From Sphingopyxis terrae subsp. terrae NBRC 15098 (GTDB lineage Bacteria > Pseudomonadota > Alphaproteobacteria > Sphingomonadales > Sphingomonadaceae), in the NCBI RefSeq assembly GCF_001610975.1, contig NZ_CP013342.1, forward strand, positions 3,171,001-3,235,000: a DNA stretch of 64,000 bases, given 5' to 3'. This document shows positions 15,201-24,564 of the stretch, piece after piece. The notes beneath the pieces are model-generated. The model did not search any database, was not told where the DNA came from, and saw nothing but the letters and a program-made list of their open reading frames with translations. The position numbers were made by a program, and so were the translations under genes. Numbering within the stretch: position 1 is the first letter of the stretch; each line of letters begins with the position of its first letter.

Positions 15201-18200
15201 TTACAATCCCAGCCCGGCAAAGCTCGTCTGGTCGAACTTCAGCTTGAAGGTCACATAGGCGCCCGAGCGGGCGGAGCGCGCGTCCTCGAAATCGCGGTCG
15301 TGGAAGCCCGCGAAATTATAGCCGAAGGTGACATTCGCATTGGTCATCGGCGCGAGAGTCAGCGTCGGGCCGGCGGCCCAGGCGACGGTATCGCCGCCGG
15401 TTCCGACGCGAACGCTGCCCGAGGCGCCGACATCGACATGCTCGCCCAGGTTGAAGCGGAAGTCGGCGCCGAACATGTTCGACCAGCCTTTGACGTCATC
15501 GGCGCCGAAGCGGTCGAAATTATAGCGCGTGCCCCAGAAGAAGCCGAATTCGCCGCGTTCATACCATAGCCCATCGCCGTCGCGCCGATCGCCGCGATCA
15601 CCGAGCGGCGACCAGTTGACCGACAGGCTGTTGATGACGCGGCGGCTGGTGGCATCGCCATCGATTGTCAGCGCGGCGCCGCCGATCGGCCCGGCCTGAC
15701 CCGCGACTGCATCGCGCACCTTGTCCGAACGGACTTCGGTCTTGTTGAGCCAGGACAGCCGCGAATCGGCGGGACGATGCGCCCAGCTGAGTTCAAACTG
15801 GATCACTTCAGTCGACGGCGTGGTGCCGGCACCGCTGGCCTTCGCATAGGTGAAGAGCGCACCGAGCGCCCGGCCTTCGCCAAGCTGGCGCAGCCCGCCG
15901 AGCGTGAGGCCATAGCGATTGGCAAGCTCGCCATCGCGATATTCGGCGCGGCCCGTGATCGTCCAGCGATCGGCGCGATAGGTGGCGCCGGTGCTGACCG
16001 CCACGAAATCCTCGGTCAGCGTCCCGTTGCCCGCAAGGAAACCACCCGACGCCGCAGGCTGACCCGCGTTCAACACATCGCCCGCGCGGATACCGCCCAA
16101 GGTGCGGTTTCCGTCGACCGACAGATCGACCGACCAACGCTCGCCGAGCCGCAGCGACTGCGACAGGCCATAGGCCGCAAAGCTGCGCGGGCCATATTCG
16201 CTGATATCCTGCTGGTTCGCGGTCGCGAGCAGGCGTGCCCCGGCCCATGGCGCGAGGTCGAAGCCCAGCCGCGCGGTGCGGGCCTTCACACTGCTGCCGT
16301 CGGCGATTTCGTAGCTACCGACCAGATTGACGTCGCGCGTGATCGCGAACCGCGCGCCGAGCCGCTGACGGGTCGGGAAATCGACGCTTGCATCCTGTCC
16401 GCCCAGGGCGAATTCGCTCTGCGCGTCGAGTTCGAGGCGCTTGTCGAACAGCCGCTGCGTCGCACCGAGCTGGACGATGTCCGATTTGTTGGTGCTGCCG
16501 TCACTGAGCCGGTCGTCGGCGTGGGTCAGTCCGGCGCGGAGCAGCGTGGTGCCATTGTCATATTCGACCAGCGCGCGCGCCGCCCGGCGGCGGGCATCGG
16601 TGTCGAGATAATCTTCCTGCCACGCGCTGCCCGTCACCGAAAGCTGGCGTCCAACGCGCAGCCGTCCGTCGAAGCCGAACTTGCGCGTGCCGTTTTCGCT
16701 GCTGCTGATCTGACCGGTGCCGAATCCGCTTTCCTGTTCGCGGACATAGGCCAGGAAGTCGGCGCTGCTGCTGTGATGCTCGGCCTCGATCAGCCACGCC
16801 TTCGCGGTTCCGGTGGCACTGCTGTTGCTGCTGCCCGCCTTGCTGCTGGCGTCGCTGACCGCGATTTCGGCGCGAACCTCGGTGTCGGTATCGGGCCGGA
16901 AGCGCGCATCGACGCCGCCGAGGTTGGTTTTGCGATCATTATCCTCGTCGTGGATCAGCGTCGCGCCGACGCGCAGCCGGTCGTCGTCGCTGCGATAGCT
17001 TACGCGGCCGCCGGCATTGAGCACGCGTTCGCCGACGCCATCGACTTCATATTCGGCTACGATAAACTGCGGATCTAGCGCCGAGGACCGGCTGAGTATC
17101 GGCTCGCGAAAGCGCAGCGTGCCAGCGGCGTAATCGATGTCATAGTCGATGTTGCGCGTCAGCGTCTTGCTGTCGACGATGCGTTCGCTGTGCAGCCGGT
17201 CGCGCGTTTCGATCGTGATGCGGTCGCTGTTCGGCAGAATGTCCCGCGCAGCGAGCTGATAGGGGCCGGTCAGGCCATTGCCCTGAATCTCGTCGCGGCG
17301 GAAGCGGTAGGGCGTATCGGCGGCGAAGGCCGTCGCGGCGAGGTTGCGCCCGCGATACTCCGCCTTGGCACCGTTGAGCGCGCGCTGATAGCGGGCGAGC
17401 TGCGGCTCCGAAATGCCCGTCTCGAAATCGCCGAACATCGCATAGAATTGCGGCCGTTCGAGCCGCAGATAGAGCTTGCGGACCGACGCGGCATCATAGC
17501 GCGTCTCGTTGCGGTCGGCGTAAATGGTGTAATAGGCGCGCGGATCGATCACGCCGCCAAATCGCGCGTCGTCCTGTTCCTTGTCGCTGTCATAGGCCAG
17601 CGTCATCAGCCATTTGCCCTGGATGCGGCCCTTGGCATAGAGCGCGAGCCGGGCGTCGGCGTTGAGGTCGTCGAGCTTCTCCGCGACCGCTTCCATCCTG
17701 TCGTCCAGCGTATTGTAGCCGAGCGTTCCAGCCGCAAAGCCCACCACCGTCCACGGGCGATTGCCCGGATCGAGCCAGGTTTCGATCGTTTGCTGGCGCT
17801 CGACCTTGGTGTCGCGAAAGCGGAAATCGATCGTCAGTGTTCCCGAAGCGGTCGTCGGTTCGAGCTCGATGAAGGCCAGCCCGTCGTCGCCTTCGGTCTT
17901 CCAGACCGGCTGCGCGCGTTCGAGCCCGGCAAGCTGGCGCGCCTGCTGCGCTTCGGCCTCGACCGCCGGGTAATAGGGTGCGGGGACGCTGAAATCGCCC
18001 GTCAGTCCCGCGCGGATCGGCTTGCCGTCTCGATCGGTCAGACGCACCGCGATCACCGGGCGCGTGACACCGTCCGCCACAAGCACCGATTTGTCGCGCA
18101 CCAGCGTCGCGCGCATCGGCGTGATCGAATAATGGACATTGCGCTCGATCGTCTGCAATGGCGCGCCGTTCGCATCCTCGACCTTTGCTTCGAGGCGATT

Positions 18201-20330
18201 CTCACCCTCGGCAATCTCGATCCCGCGCCAGACGCTGACGGCGACGCTCCCGTCGGCCGACTTGCTGACGCCCTCGAAATTGAGCGCATTGACCGGATTG
18301 CCATTGATGCTGAGCGTCACGCGCTGTCCCGGCAGATGCTTGACAGCGGCGCGGATCGACTTGGCGCGCGGATTATGATCGGGTTCGGGGAACAACCAGC
18401 CGATGCCGGGTGCCTGGCCGGCAAGCCAGTCGCGATTGGCACCTGCGGCTTCGGGATCGCTGAGGGTTTTGCGGGTTTCGGCAGGATTGGTTGCCGGGGC
18501 GGCGCGCGGCGCGCTTATCGCGGCGCGGAAATCGGCGCGCTTCAGCGAACCGCCGCGACCTTCGACGAAGCGCGAGATCGCACTGCCGGCATCGACGGTC
18601 GAGCGGGCGCAATCGACCGGCGCGCGATCGAGCGGAAGGGTCGAAGGATCGATCTGGACGACGTGCAGGCCGGGGCGAACGCCTTCGAAATGATAGCGCC
18701 CATCCTCGTCGGTGACGGTGTAGCTGCCGTCCTGGAGCATCACGCGGACGCCGCCGATTCCGCGCGCCTTGCCCGGGTCGACGGCGCAGCCGCCGTCGGT
18801 GATACGGCCGATGATCGTCATACGGTCGCCAAGCTGGTCGCGTTTGATCGCGATCGTCGCTTCGGCGACATTGCTGACGGTCCCGCGGTTGTCCTGCGCC
18901 GTCGCGCGATTGAGCGCGCTGCCCGGCTGCGCCGAAACGGTGACTTCGGCGACATAGGTCAGCAGCACCGACGCCGAGGGCGCAATTGCGGGGAGGGCGA
19001 CGCTGAAGCTGCGCCCGTCGGCTGCGACGGTGGGGTCGACGCGCGTGCCGTCGATGCGGACCGTATCGGCGCGAAGGCGCATCCCGGCCGGCAATTGATC
19101 GCCGACCGTCACCGCACCGGTCGTCCGCCGCGCATCGCGGTTCGACACCGTAATGCGATACTGGACGACATCGCCAGGCACCGCGACCTGCGTCGAAGTC
19201 GTCTTGGCGATCACCAATGGCTGGCCGGGCTGATCGACGGGAATATCGACCCGCACCGGGGCAGGGCTGGAAAGCGTGAAGGCGCGGCTGTAGCTCGCGT
19301 CGGTGATCGTGAAGGGCTGACCGTCATCGGGACGGCGCAAGCTCGCAAGATCCGCAGGGCTGGAAGCCGAGGGCGCGGTGTAAGGCGCGGGCGGTTCGAC
19401 GAGCAGTCGATAGGTGCCGGGCGCAACGAACGGAAAGCGATAGTCGCCCGCGGGGAAGGTATAGACCGTGCCACCGCTGTCGGTGACATTCTGCCCGGTG
19501 ACGACCGTGGACGGGTAGGAGGAGGTTCCATCGTCGCCGAACACCTGCGCCGGCTGGCCGGTTGCTGCGTCGATCAGCGTGACGCGGCTGCCCGCGACGG
19601 GCGAACCATCGCCGCTGTCGAAGACGATGCCGAAGGGATCGACCAGAAAGTCGATCGTCGCGATGGCGACAAGGCTCGCATTGGCGCGATCGGTGACGCG
19701 GACCTGAATTGGCGCACCCGGCGTGACCGACAGGCGGCAATCGCCGGCAACCACGGCGGGCGGAACGCCGATCGTGTTGATGATACCGACAAATTCGCCG
19801 CTGTTTGGTGCGGTTTCGGTCAGCGTGATCTGTTCATGATCGCCATTCTGCAAGTCGATGCTGACGGGCAGCAGGTCGCGCTGCGCCGGATCGGTATTTG
19901 CGGAGGCGAGGGTGACGCCGACAACAAGCATTTCGCCCGCGCGGAAGCTGGCGGTGCTCTGCAGCGACGCCGGGTTGGTCGGAAGGCCGGCATAGGGTCC
20001 GGCAAGCTGGATGAGTTGGCCCGCGCTGGCGGCGCTCAGGCCCTGGGCGGCGATGATCGACCCGCCGCAGGGCGTCGGAACGACCGGAACCGACTTGTTG
20101 CCTCCGCTGTCGACCAGGCGGTAGGTGCTGATGACCGGCTGCTCGGGCGGCCTTGCAAGCACCGTCACATCGACGCGATTGGAAAGCGTTTGCGTGGCGC
20201 CGCCGCTGCCCGTCCACTGCGCCGATGCGGTATTCGAAATCACCTGCGCATGCGCCGCGGGTGCCGCAGGCAGCAAGGCTGCCGCGACCAAGGCGGTCAC
20301 ATAGGAGAGGGTTTTCGAGCCGAAGGTCAT
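15201..20330 (-). CDS. Very large DUF11-containing surface protein with barrel-like C-terminal half
   Basis: 1709 residues from the ATG at 20330 (MTFGSKTLSYVTALVAAALL), preceded by AGGA. A signal peptide ends near AHA|QVISN. The mature N-terminus (ISNTASAQWTGSGG) resembles the N-termini of the two larger secreted proteins upstream. Roughly, residues 374-495 are a DUF11 (conserved-repeat) Ig-like domain, 510-570 a carboxypeptidase-regulatory/SdrD-B-like domain (GGVRVMLQDG..TVTDEDGRYHFEGVRPG), and 860-1709 a long region of alternating amphipathic strands with YDIDYAAGTLRFREP motifs that suggests an outer-membrane beta barrel. It does not end in the usual aromatic residue. It is the last gene of the cluster and may anchor or export the smaller proteins. 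The function is inference only. Confidence 0.75.
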   Translation of the reverse strand: MTFGSKTLSYVTALVAAALLPAAPAAHAQVISNTASAQWTGSGGATQTLSNRVDVTVLARPPEQPVISTYRLVDSGGNKSVPVVPTPCGGSIIAAQGLSAASAGQLIQLAGPYAGLPTNPASLQSTASFRAGEMLVVGVTLASANTDPAQRDLLPVSIDLQNGDHEQITLTETAPNSGEFVGIINTIGVPPAVVAGDCRLSVTPGAPIQVRVTDRANASLVAIATIDFLVDPFGIVFDSGDGSPVAGSRVTLIDAATGQPAQVFGDDGTSSYPSTVVTGQNVTDSGGTVYTFPAGDYRFPFVAPGTYRLLVEPPAPYTAPSASSPADLASLRRPDDGQPFTITDASYSRAFTLSSPAPVRVDIPVDQPGQPLVIAKTTSTQVAVPGDVVQYRITVSNRDARRTTGAVTVGDQLPAGMRLRADTVRIDGTRVDPTVAADGRSFSVALPAIAPSASVLLTYVAEVTVSAQPGSALNRATAQDNRGTVSNVAEATIAIKRDQLGDRMTIIGRITDGGCAVDPGKARGIGGVRVMLQDGSYTVTDEDGRYHFEGVRPGLHVVQIDPSTLPLDRAPVDCARSTVDAGSAISRFVEGRGGSLKRADFRAAISAPRAAPATNPAETRKTLSDPEAAGANRDWLAGQAPGIGWLFPEPDHNPRAKSIRAAVKHLPGQRVTLSINGNPVNALNFEGVSKSADGSVAVSVWRGIEIAEGENRLEAKVEDANGAPLQTIERNVHYSITPMRATLVRDKSVLVADGVTRPVIAVRLTDRDGKPIRAGLTGDFSVPAPYYPAVEAEAQQARQLAGLERAQPVWKTEGDDGLAFIELEPTTASGTLTIDFRFRDTKVERQQTIETWLDPGNRPWTVVGFAAGTLGYNTLDDRMEAVAEKLDDLNADARLALYAKGRIQGKWLMTLAYDSDKEQDDARFGGVIDPRAYYTIYADRNETRYDAASVRKLYLRLERPQFYAMFGDFETGISEPQLARYQRALNGAKAEYRGRNLAATAFAADTPYRFRRDEIQGNGLTGPYQLAARDILPNSDRITIETRDRLHSERIVDSKTLTRNIDYDIDYAAGTLRFREPILSRSSALDPQFIVAEYEVDGVGERVLNAGGRVSYRSDDDRLRVGATLIHDEDNDRKTNLGGVDARFRPDTDTEVRAEIAVSDASSKAGSSNSSATGTAKAWLIEAEHHSSSADFLAYVREQESGFGTGQISSSENGTRKFGFDGRLRVGRQLSVTGSAWQEDYLDTDARRRAARALVEYDNGTTLLRAGLTHADDRLSDGSTNKSDIVQLGATQRLFDKRLELDAQSEFALGGQDASVDFPTRQRLGARFAITRDVNLVGSYEIADGSSVKARTARLGFDLAPWAGARLLATANQQDISEYGPRSFAAYGLSQSLRLGERWSVDLSVDGNRTLGGIRAGDVLNAGQPAASGGFLAGNGTLTEDFVAVSTGATYRADRWTITGRAEYRDGELANRYGLTLGGLRQLGEGRALGALFTYAKASGAGTTPSTEVIQFELSWAHRPADSRLSWLNKTEVRSDKVRDAVAGQAGPIGGAALTIDGDATSRRVINSLSVNWSPLGDRGDRRDGDGLWYERGEFGFFWGTRYNFDRFGADDVKGWSNMFGADFRFNLGEHVDVGASGSVRVGTGGDTVAWAAGPTLTLAPMTNANVTFGYNFAGFHDRDFEDARSARSGAYVTFKLKFDQTSFAGLGL

Positions 20331-20340
20331 TGCCGGTCCT

Positions 20341-20381
20341 GAAGGGGACGGTGCCGCGCCATGCGCGCCGCCGCCCCCTTC
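20341..20381. repeat. Intercistronic hairpin
   Basis: Inverted arms GAAGGGGACGGTGCCGCGC (20341-20359) and GCGCGCCGCCGCCCCCTTC (20363-20381) match at most positions and form a strong stem between the 354-residue and 1709-residue genes. There is no U-run, so it looks like an RNA-stability or attenuation structure and could lower expression of the large downstream gene relative to the small secreted proteins. Confidence 0.5.
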
Positions 20382-20391
20382 ACTGGTCCTG

Positions 20392-21456
20392 TCAGTTGAC
20401 GGTCGCGCGGAACAACAGGGTGCGCGTGTCGCCCGCGGCCACCGTCGCAACGGTGCCCGACACGACCGGCGCGGCATAGTTGGTCCCTGCCGCAACGCCG
20501 TCGGTGTTGCAGGTGCCTGCCGTAACCGTGCCGTTGACCCGCGCCGAACCGGCGACATAGGTCAACTGCGTCGGGACGCTGTCGTTGATTGCGACCGACG
20601 TGGCGCTGGCACCGCCCGCGGCGTTGGCGACGAGGATGCAATATTCCACCGTCGCGCCCGGGATCAGCTTCGGATTCGTCGTTCCGTTGAACGGATCGTC
20701 GACCACGCGGCTGGTCTTGGTTACAGTGAGTGTCGCGGTCTTGACCGTATAATCGTCGGCGGCGCTATGCGACGCGTCGCGATTGGCGTCATTCACCCCG
20801 GCGACGTCCGCAAAGACAGTGTCCTTGGCGGCCGTATTGGCCCCGGCAGTCTGCGTAATCGCGGCGCCCTGCGTGCCCGAAGCCCCACCTTCGCGTGCCG
20901 TCGCGCGCAGCTGGACGCCCGCAACAGCACCGGTGGAAAGACCGGCCGGGACGTCGGCGACGACGAACAGCCGGATCGGCGTATCGGTTGCAAGCTCGTC
21001 GATATAGGTGACGAGCGTATCGGCCGCATCGAAGCTGCCGACCGTACCCGACGATATATTGTCGCGGTAGATGCGGACGTTGCTCACATCGAAGCTGTCG
21101 GTGCCGCCATGCGCAGCCGTCCCGCCAGCGATCTGGCTGGCCGTCAGTGCGAAATCGAGCACTTCGTTCGACGTATTCGTCAACTGGAACGTCGTGACGG
21201 CATTGCTTTGCCCCGGCACGACCTCGGTCGTGACGCTGCCCACTTCTTCGACAAGCAGATTGATCTTGCGGTCGACGACGAAGCTGTTCGACGCGGTCTG
21301 CTGGCCCTGTGCGACGCCGCCGACCTGATAGTCGACGGTGACGTTATTCGTAATGGTGGTGCCCGCGGTCGTGCCGGCCGCATAGGCCGGGCTGGCAGCG
21401 ATCAACGCGATCGCTGTCATTCCGATGGCGCCCACATAAGTCAGCTTGCTGGTCAT
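20392..21456 (-). CDS. Secreted DUF11-like protein
   Basis: 354 residues with a clear signal peptide (MTSKLTYVGAIGMTAIALIA, cleavage after AYA). The mature start AGTTAGTTITNNVTVDYQVG matches the pattern of the 333-residue paralogue and of the large protein. The rest is rich in Thr, Val, Ala, Asn and Gly with predicted Ig-like strands. A C-terminal DUF11-like block contains LIPGATVEYCILVANAAGG and VPTQLTYVAGSARVNG. It has only two cysteines. SD GGAG sits 7 bases before the ATG. It probably forms part of a surface layer or fibre with its neighbours; no enzyme motif is seen. Confidence 0.75.
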   Translation of the reverse strand: MTSKLTYVGAIGMTAIALIAASPAYAAGTTAGTTITNNVTVDYQVGGVAQGQQTASNSFVVDRKINLLVEEVGSVTTEVVPGQSNAVTTFQLTNTSNEVLDFALTASQIAGGTAAHGGTDSFDVSNVRIYRDNISSGTVGSFDAADTLVTYIDELATDTPIRLFVVADVPAGLSTGAVAGVQLRATAREGGASGTQGAAITQTAGANTAAKDTVFADVAGVNDANRDASHSAADDYTVKTATLTVTKTSRVVDDPFNGTTNPKLIPGATVEYCILVANAAGGASATSVAINDSVPTQLTYVAGSARVNGTVTAGTCNTDGVAAGTNYAAPVVSGTVATVAAGDTRTLLFRATVN

Positions 21457-21528
21457 AGCTGAACTCCAGGCTGTTCGGTCCCCTATTGCCCCACCGCCGG
21501 TGACCTTTAAGCGGTTATGATCAGAGGG

Positions 21529-21993
21529 TTATTTTACGACCCCCCTGAAGATGAGCTTGCCGGTCGCTCCTGCCGGGATCGGCTTCTGGAACGCCCAGCG
21601 AACGTGTGTGACATCGGCGGGCTGCGCCGGGCGGCGCGTTCCGTCGGCCATCGGCACGGTCAGATCGGCGAGCTGTCCCCACATCTTGCCGCCATCGACC
21701 GAGACGAGCGGCGGCGTATCGCCGGCGCCCGCAAAACGGACCGCTGAGGGCATCGGATTGGTGATGACGAACTTGTCGGCAGGCTGCGCGCCCGCGTTGC
21801 GATAGTTGAGCACGAAGACCAGCCGGTCGCCAGGAACGACGACCTTCGGTTCCTCGAGCAGGACGCGCTGCTTGCCGGCCGCGTCGGTCGTCACCCGCTC
21901 GACGAAGACATTATTGTCGAGCGCGACCTGGTTGGCGGCGAACGCCTGTGCCGGTGCGAGGGCGGCGATCAGAAGGAAAAGAGCCTTGCGCAT
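21529..21993 (-). CDS. Small secreted DUF11-like protein
   Basis: 154 residues from the ATG at 21993 (MRKALFLLIAALAPAQAFA signal peptide, then NQVALDNNVFVERV). The mature part is a single Ig-like fold with VVVPGDRLVFVLNYRNAGAQ and FVITNPMPSAVRFAG, the usual DUF11 pattern. An ATG four codons upstream (22005) overlaps the stop of the 333-residue gene as TGATG, but the ATG at 21993 has GGAG six bases ahead and begins the natural signal peptide. Translation is probably coupled to the upstream gene. It lacks the ISNTASA-like N-terminus of the larger paralogues. Confidence 0.75.
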   Translation of the reverse strand: MRKALFLLIAALAPAQAFAANQVALDNNVFVERVTTDAAGKQRVLLEEPKVVVPGDRLVFVLNYRNAGAQPADKFVITNPMPSAVRFAGAGDTPPLVSVDGGKMWGQLADLTVPMADGTRRPAQPADVTHVRWAFQKPIPAGATGKLIFRGVVK

Positions 21994-22004
21994 GCGAATC
22001 TCCA

Positions 22005-23006
22005 TCAGTCGATCTTGGTCTTGAAGGTAACGGTGCGGGTCTGGCCGCCCGCGACGGTGCCGAGTTGCACGCGGATCCGTGTGCCGTTGTAGTCGCCGGC
22101 GTCGGCGTCGCTCGCATCGCTCAGCGGCGCACCGCCAAGAGTGATCGAGCCGGTGACATAGGATGTGTCGGCCGGAATATTGTCGGTGATCGCAAGACCG
22201 CCGACCGACCCCGTGCCGGCGACCGTCGCGGTGATCGTGTAGGTGATCGTCGCGCCCGGAACGGGCTCGCTGCCGCCGAACGGATCGGCGACGACCGCCG
22301 ATTTGACGAGCGTGACGGTGGCCGCCGACACCTTGTAGGCGCCATTGTCCTGCCCGTCGGCGCCGGTTGAACCGACGACCGCATCGCCGCCGCCCTGGCC
22401 CTGGCCCGCGAAGGTGGTGCCCGGGGCGCCGGTGCCGGTCTTGGCCGCCGCGACCAGCGTCACGATGCCGCGATCATTGTCGGCGACCGTCCCCGGCGTC
22501 GTCGCAACGATGAAAATGCGCGCGCTCTGGTCGGGGTTGAGCACCGGATCGTTCGACCCGGCGGTATAGAGCGTGTCGGTGGCGGGATCGAAGATGCCGT
22601 CGCCATTGTCGATATAGATGCCGGTGATGGTCGGGTCGTAATTGTCGCCGCCGACATTGGCGATCGTGCTGAGCCCGAAGGCTTCCTGCCCGTTGCCGGT
22701 GTTGGTCACGGTGAACGTAAGCAGCTGGTTGGTCCCGCCGGGCGTGGTTGCGACATCCGACGGGTTGTTCGAGGCAACCGTCACGTCGAGCAGTTCGTCG
22801 ACGCGCAGGTTGACCGTGTTCGAATCGATCGTCTGCGTCCCCGCTCCGTTGTCGAAGCTGGCGCTGGCGGTGTTGCTGATGGTCGATCCGGCTACCGTAC
22901 CGGCGGCATGCGCCTGCATCGGCAGGGCGAGCGCGCAAAGCAATAGGGCGGAATAAGAGGGTCGAAGAAGCTGATGCTTCGCGCCCCCCACAGGCGCTTT
23001 CATCAT
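22005..23006 (-). CDS. Secreted DUF11-like protein, first gene of the surface cluster
   Basis: 333 residues. The signal region is longer than usual (MMKAPVGGAKHQLLRPSYSA then LLLCALALPMQAHA). The mature protein begins AGTVAGSTISNTASASFDNG, the motif shared by the other large proteins of the cluster. A middle block has Asp/Gly-rich YIDNGDGIFDPATDTL, which resembles a calcium-binding loop. A C-terminal DUF11-like block holds PVPGATITYTITATVAG and IPADTSYVTGSITLGG. Its start has GGAG nine bases upstream. The 209-base gap to the divergent AI-2E family gene holds the promoter region of the cluster, including a CtrA-like site. Confidence 0.75.
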   Translation of the reverse strand: MMKAPVGGAKHQLLRPSYSALLLCALALPMQAHAAGTVAGSTISNTASASFDNGAGTQTIDSNTVNLRVDELLDVTVASNNPSDVATTPGGTNQLLTFTVTNTGNGQEAFGLSTIANVGGDNYDPTITGIYIDNGDGIFDPATDTLYTAGSNDPVLNPDQSARIFIVATTPGTVADNDRGIVTLVAAAKTGTGAPGTTFAGQGQGGGDAVVGSTGADGQDNGAYKVSAATVTLVKSAVVADPFGGSEPVPGATITYTITATVAGTGSVGGLAITDNIPADTSYVTGSITLGGAPLSDASDADAGDYNGTRIRVQLGTVAGGQTRTVTFKTKID

Positions 23007-23058
23007 CGAATTGGCTCCATAATTGCTGGTCCTTGGGAGCCGTCCTCGCGGAAAAAGG

Positions 23059-23073
23059 GTAATTTCTGGTTAA
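23059..23073. promoter_or_regulatory. Possible CtrA-type binding site
   Basis: GTAA-N7-TTAA on the plus strand (TTAA-N7-TTAC on the minus strand), one base off the alphaproteobacterial CtrA consensus TTAA-N7-TTAA. It sits 53 bases upstream of the first surface-cluster gene and could control that operon. It is a short motif in an AT-rich stretch and could occur by chance. Confidence 0.3.
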
Positions 23074-23215
23074 AATGGTGAAAATACTCGGCCTTTTGTC
23101 CTAAATGGGGACAGGGGAATAATGGCGCACCATTGGGCCAATCCCTTCGGGCGCCACTGGCGCCGACGCCAAAGTGCGCCTAAGAGGATCGGGTTCAACG
23201 GGAGCGATCGACGCA

Positions 23216-24412
23216 ATGGAGGACAGCGAGCACCCGAAGGTGCCACCCTTGCTCAAAGACGCAGCGCAACGCGTTGAGATCGATGATTTTCGTCGGGACC
23301 GGTTGCTCGCGGCGCTGACGCTTATCATTGGTGCGGCCTTCTGCCTGGGGCTGCCCTTCGCGCTGCAGGCCGGCGCCGAATTCTTCCTGCCGCTCACAGC
23401 GGCGATCGTCGTTTCCATTGCCCTCGTTCCGCTGCTCGAATGGCTCGAACGGCGCCGCGTTCCGTCGGCGCTGGCGGCCTTTTTGGCGCTCTCGAGCTTT
23501 CTGATGCTGGTCAACGCGGCGCTGGCGATCATCGTCGTTCCCGCGACGGGCTGGTTCGCGCGCATCCCCGAATCGATCCCGCGCATCCAGACCAATCTGG
23601 CGCCGGTGATCGATTTCTATTCGACCTTGCAGAAATTCGTCGACCGCACGTTGACCTCGGTCGCGAGCGGGTCCGAAGCGACCGCGCAGGCCATGGCCGC
23701 CACCGCGCCAACCTCGGTCGTCGACTATTTCATCTCGGCCGCGCCCGCGGCGGCAGTGCAGCTTCTCTTCGCGGTACTCGTGATCTTCTTCTTCCTCGCC
23801 GGATGGACGCGGCTGCGGCGCAGCACGATCCGCCGGCGCGGCAGCTTCGATGGCGCGATGCAGACCGCGCGCGTGATCCAGAATGTCGTGGATGCGACTG
23901 CCGACTATCTCGCGACGATCACGATGATCAATGCGCTGCTGGGACTGATCGTCTCGCTGTTGCTGTGGGCGCTTGGCATGCCGTCGCCCTTCATGTGGGG
24001 CGGCATCGTCTCGCTGTGCAATTTCGTGCCCTATCTCGGGCCGATCGTCGCCGCGATGCTCCTGGGTCTGGGCGGGCTGATGACCTTCGACGCGGTCGGG
24101 GTCGCGCTGTTGCCGGCCGTCATCTTCATCGGGGTGCATCTGGTCGAGGCGAATTTGATCACGCCGCTGGTGTTGGGGCGGCGGCTGACCGTCAATCCAC
24201 TGCTGATTCTCGTCTCGCTCAGCTTTTGGGGATGGGTGTGGGGGACGCCGGGGGCGCTGCTTGCGGTGCCGCTGCTCCTGATCGTGCAGACCGTCCTTGC
24301 CTCGACCGGCACGCCTGATCTTGCCGGTTTTCTATTCGAACATGGGACGCTCACCGCGACAGAAGAGATGCGCGAGCGATTAAATCGAAAAGAGTTTGAT
24401 CGGGACGGTTGA
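23216..24412 (+). CDS. AI-2E family (PerM-type) inner-membrane transporter
   Basis: 398 residues from the ATG at 23216 (MEDSEHPKVPPLLKDAAQRV); the frame extends to 23174 but those residues are not conserved-looking. About eight hydrophobic segments are seen: pairs near residues 29-75 and 85-110, then VDYFISAAPAAAVQLLFAVLVIFF and four or so near the end. The family signature region is PSPFMWGGIVSLCNFVPYLGPIVAA and ILVSLSFWGWVWG.PGALLAVPLL. Family members export small molecules such as AI-2 or act as Na+/H+ antiporters; the substrate here is unknown. The gene is divergent from the surface cluster and followed by tRNA-Asp. Confidence 0.87.
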   Translation: MEDSEHPKVPPLLKDAAQRVEIDDFRRDRLLAALTLIIGAAFCLGLPFALQAGAEFFLPLTAAIVVSIALVPLLEWLERRRVPSALAAFLALSSFLMLVNAALAIIVVPATGWFARIPESIPRIQTNLAPVIDFYSTLQKFVDRTLTSVASGSEATAQAMAATAPTSVVDYFISAAPAAAVQLLFAVLVIFFFLAGWTRLRRSTIRRRGSFDGAMQTARVIQNVVDATADYLATITMINALLGLIVSLLLWALGMPSPFMWGGIVSLCNFVPYLGPIVAAMLLGLGGLMTFDAVGVALLPAVIFIGVHLVEANLITPLVLGRRLTVNPLLILVSLSFWGWVWGTPGALLAVPLLLIVQTVLASTGTPDLAGFLFEHGTLTATEEMRERLNRKEFDRDG

Positions 24413-24455
24413 CAGGTCGGGACGAGGGCAATATTGGCGCGGCTCCCAAGCGCAA

Positions 24456-24532
<77 letters not shown>

Positions 24533-24564
24533 CTTGCCCTGAATTTCGGCAGGTGGCGCCTCCT

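Noticed and set aside
17190..20342. A 1050-residue plus-strand open frame
   Set aside because: It runs exactly antisense to the large surface protein, has no sensible domain or signal, and is a GC-codon mirror of the real gene.
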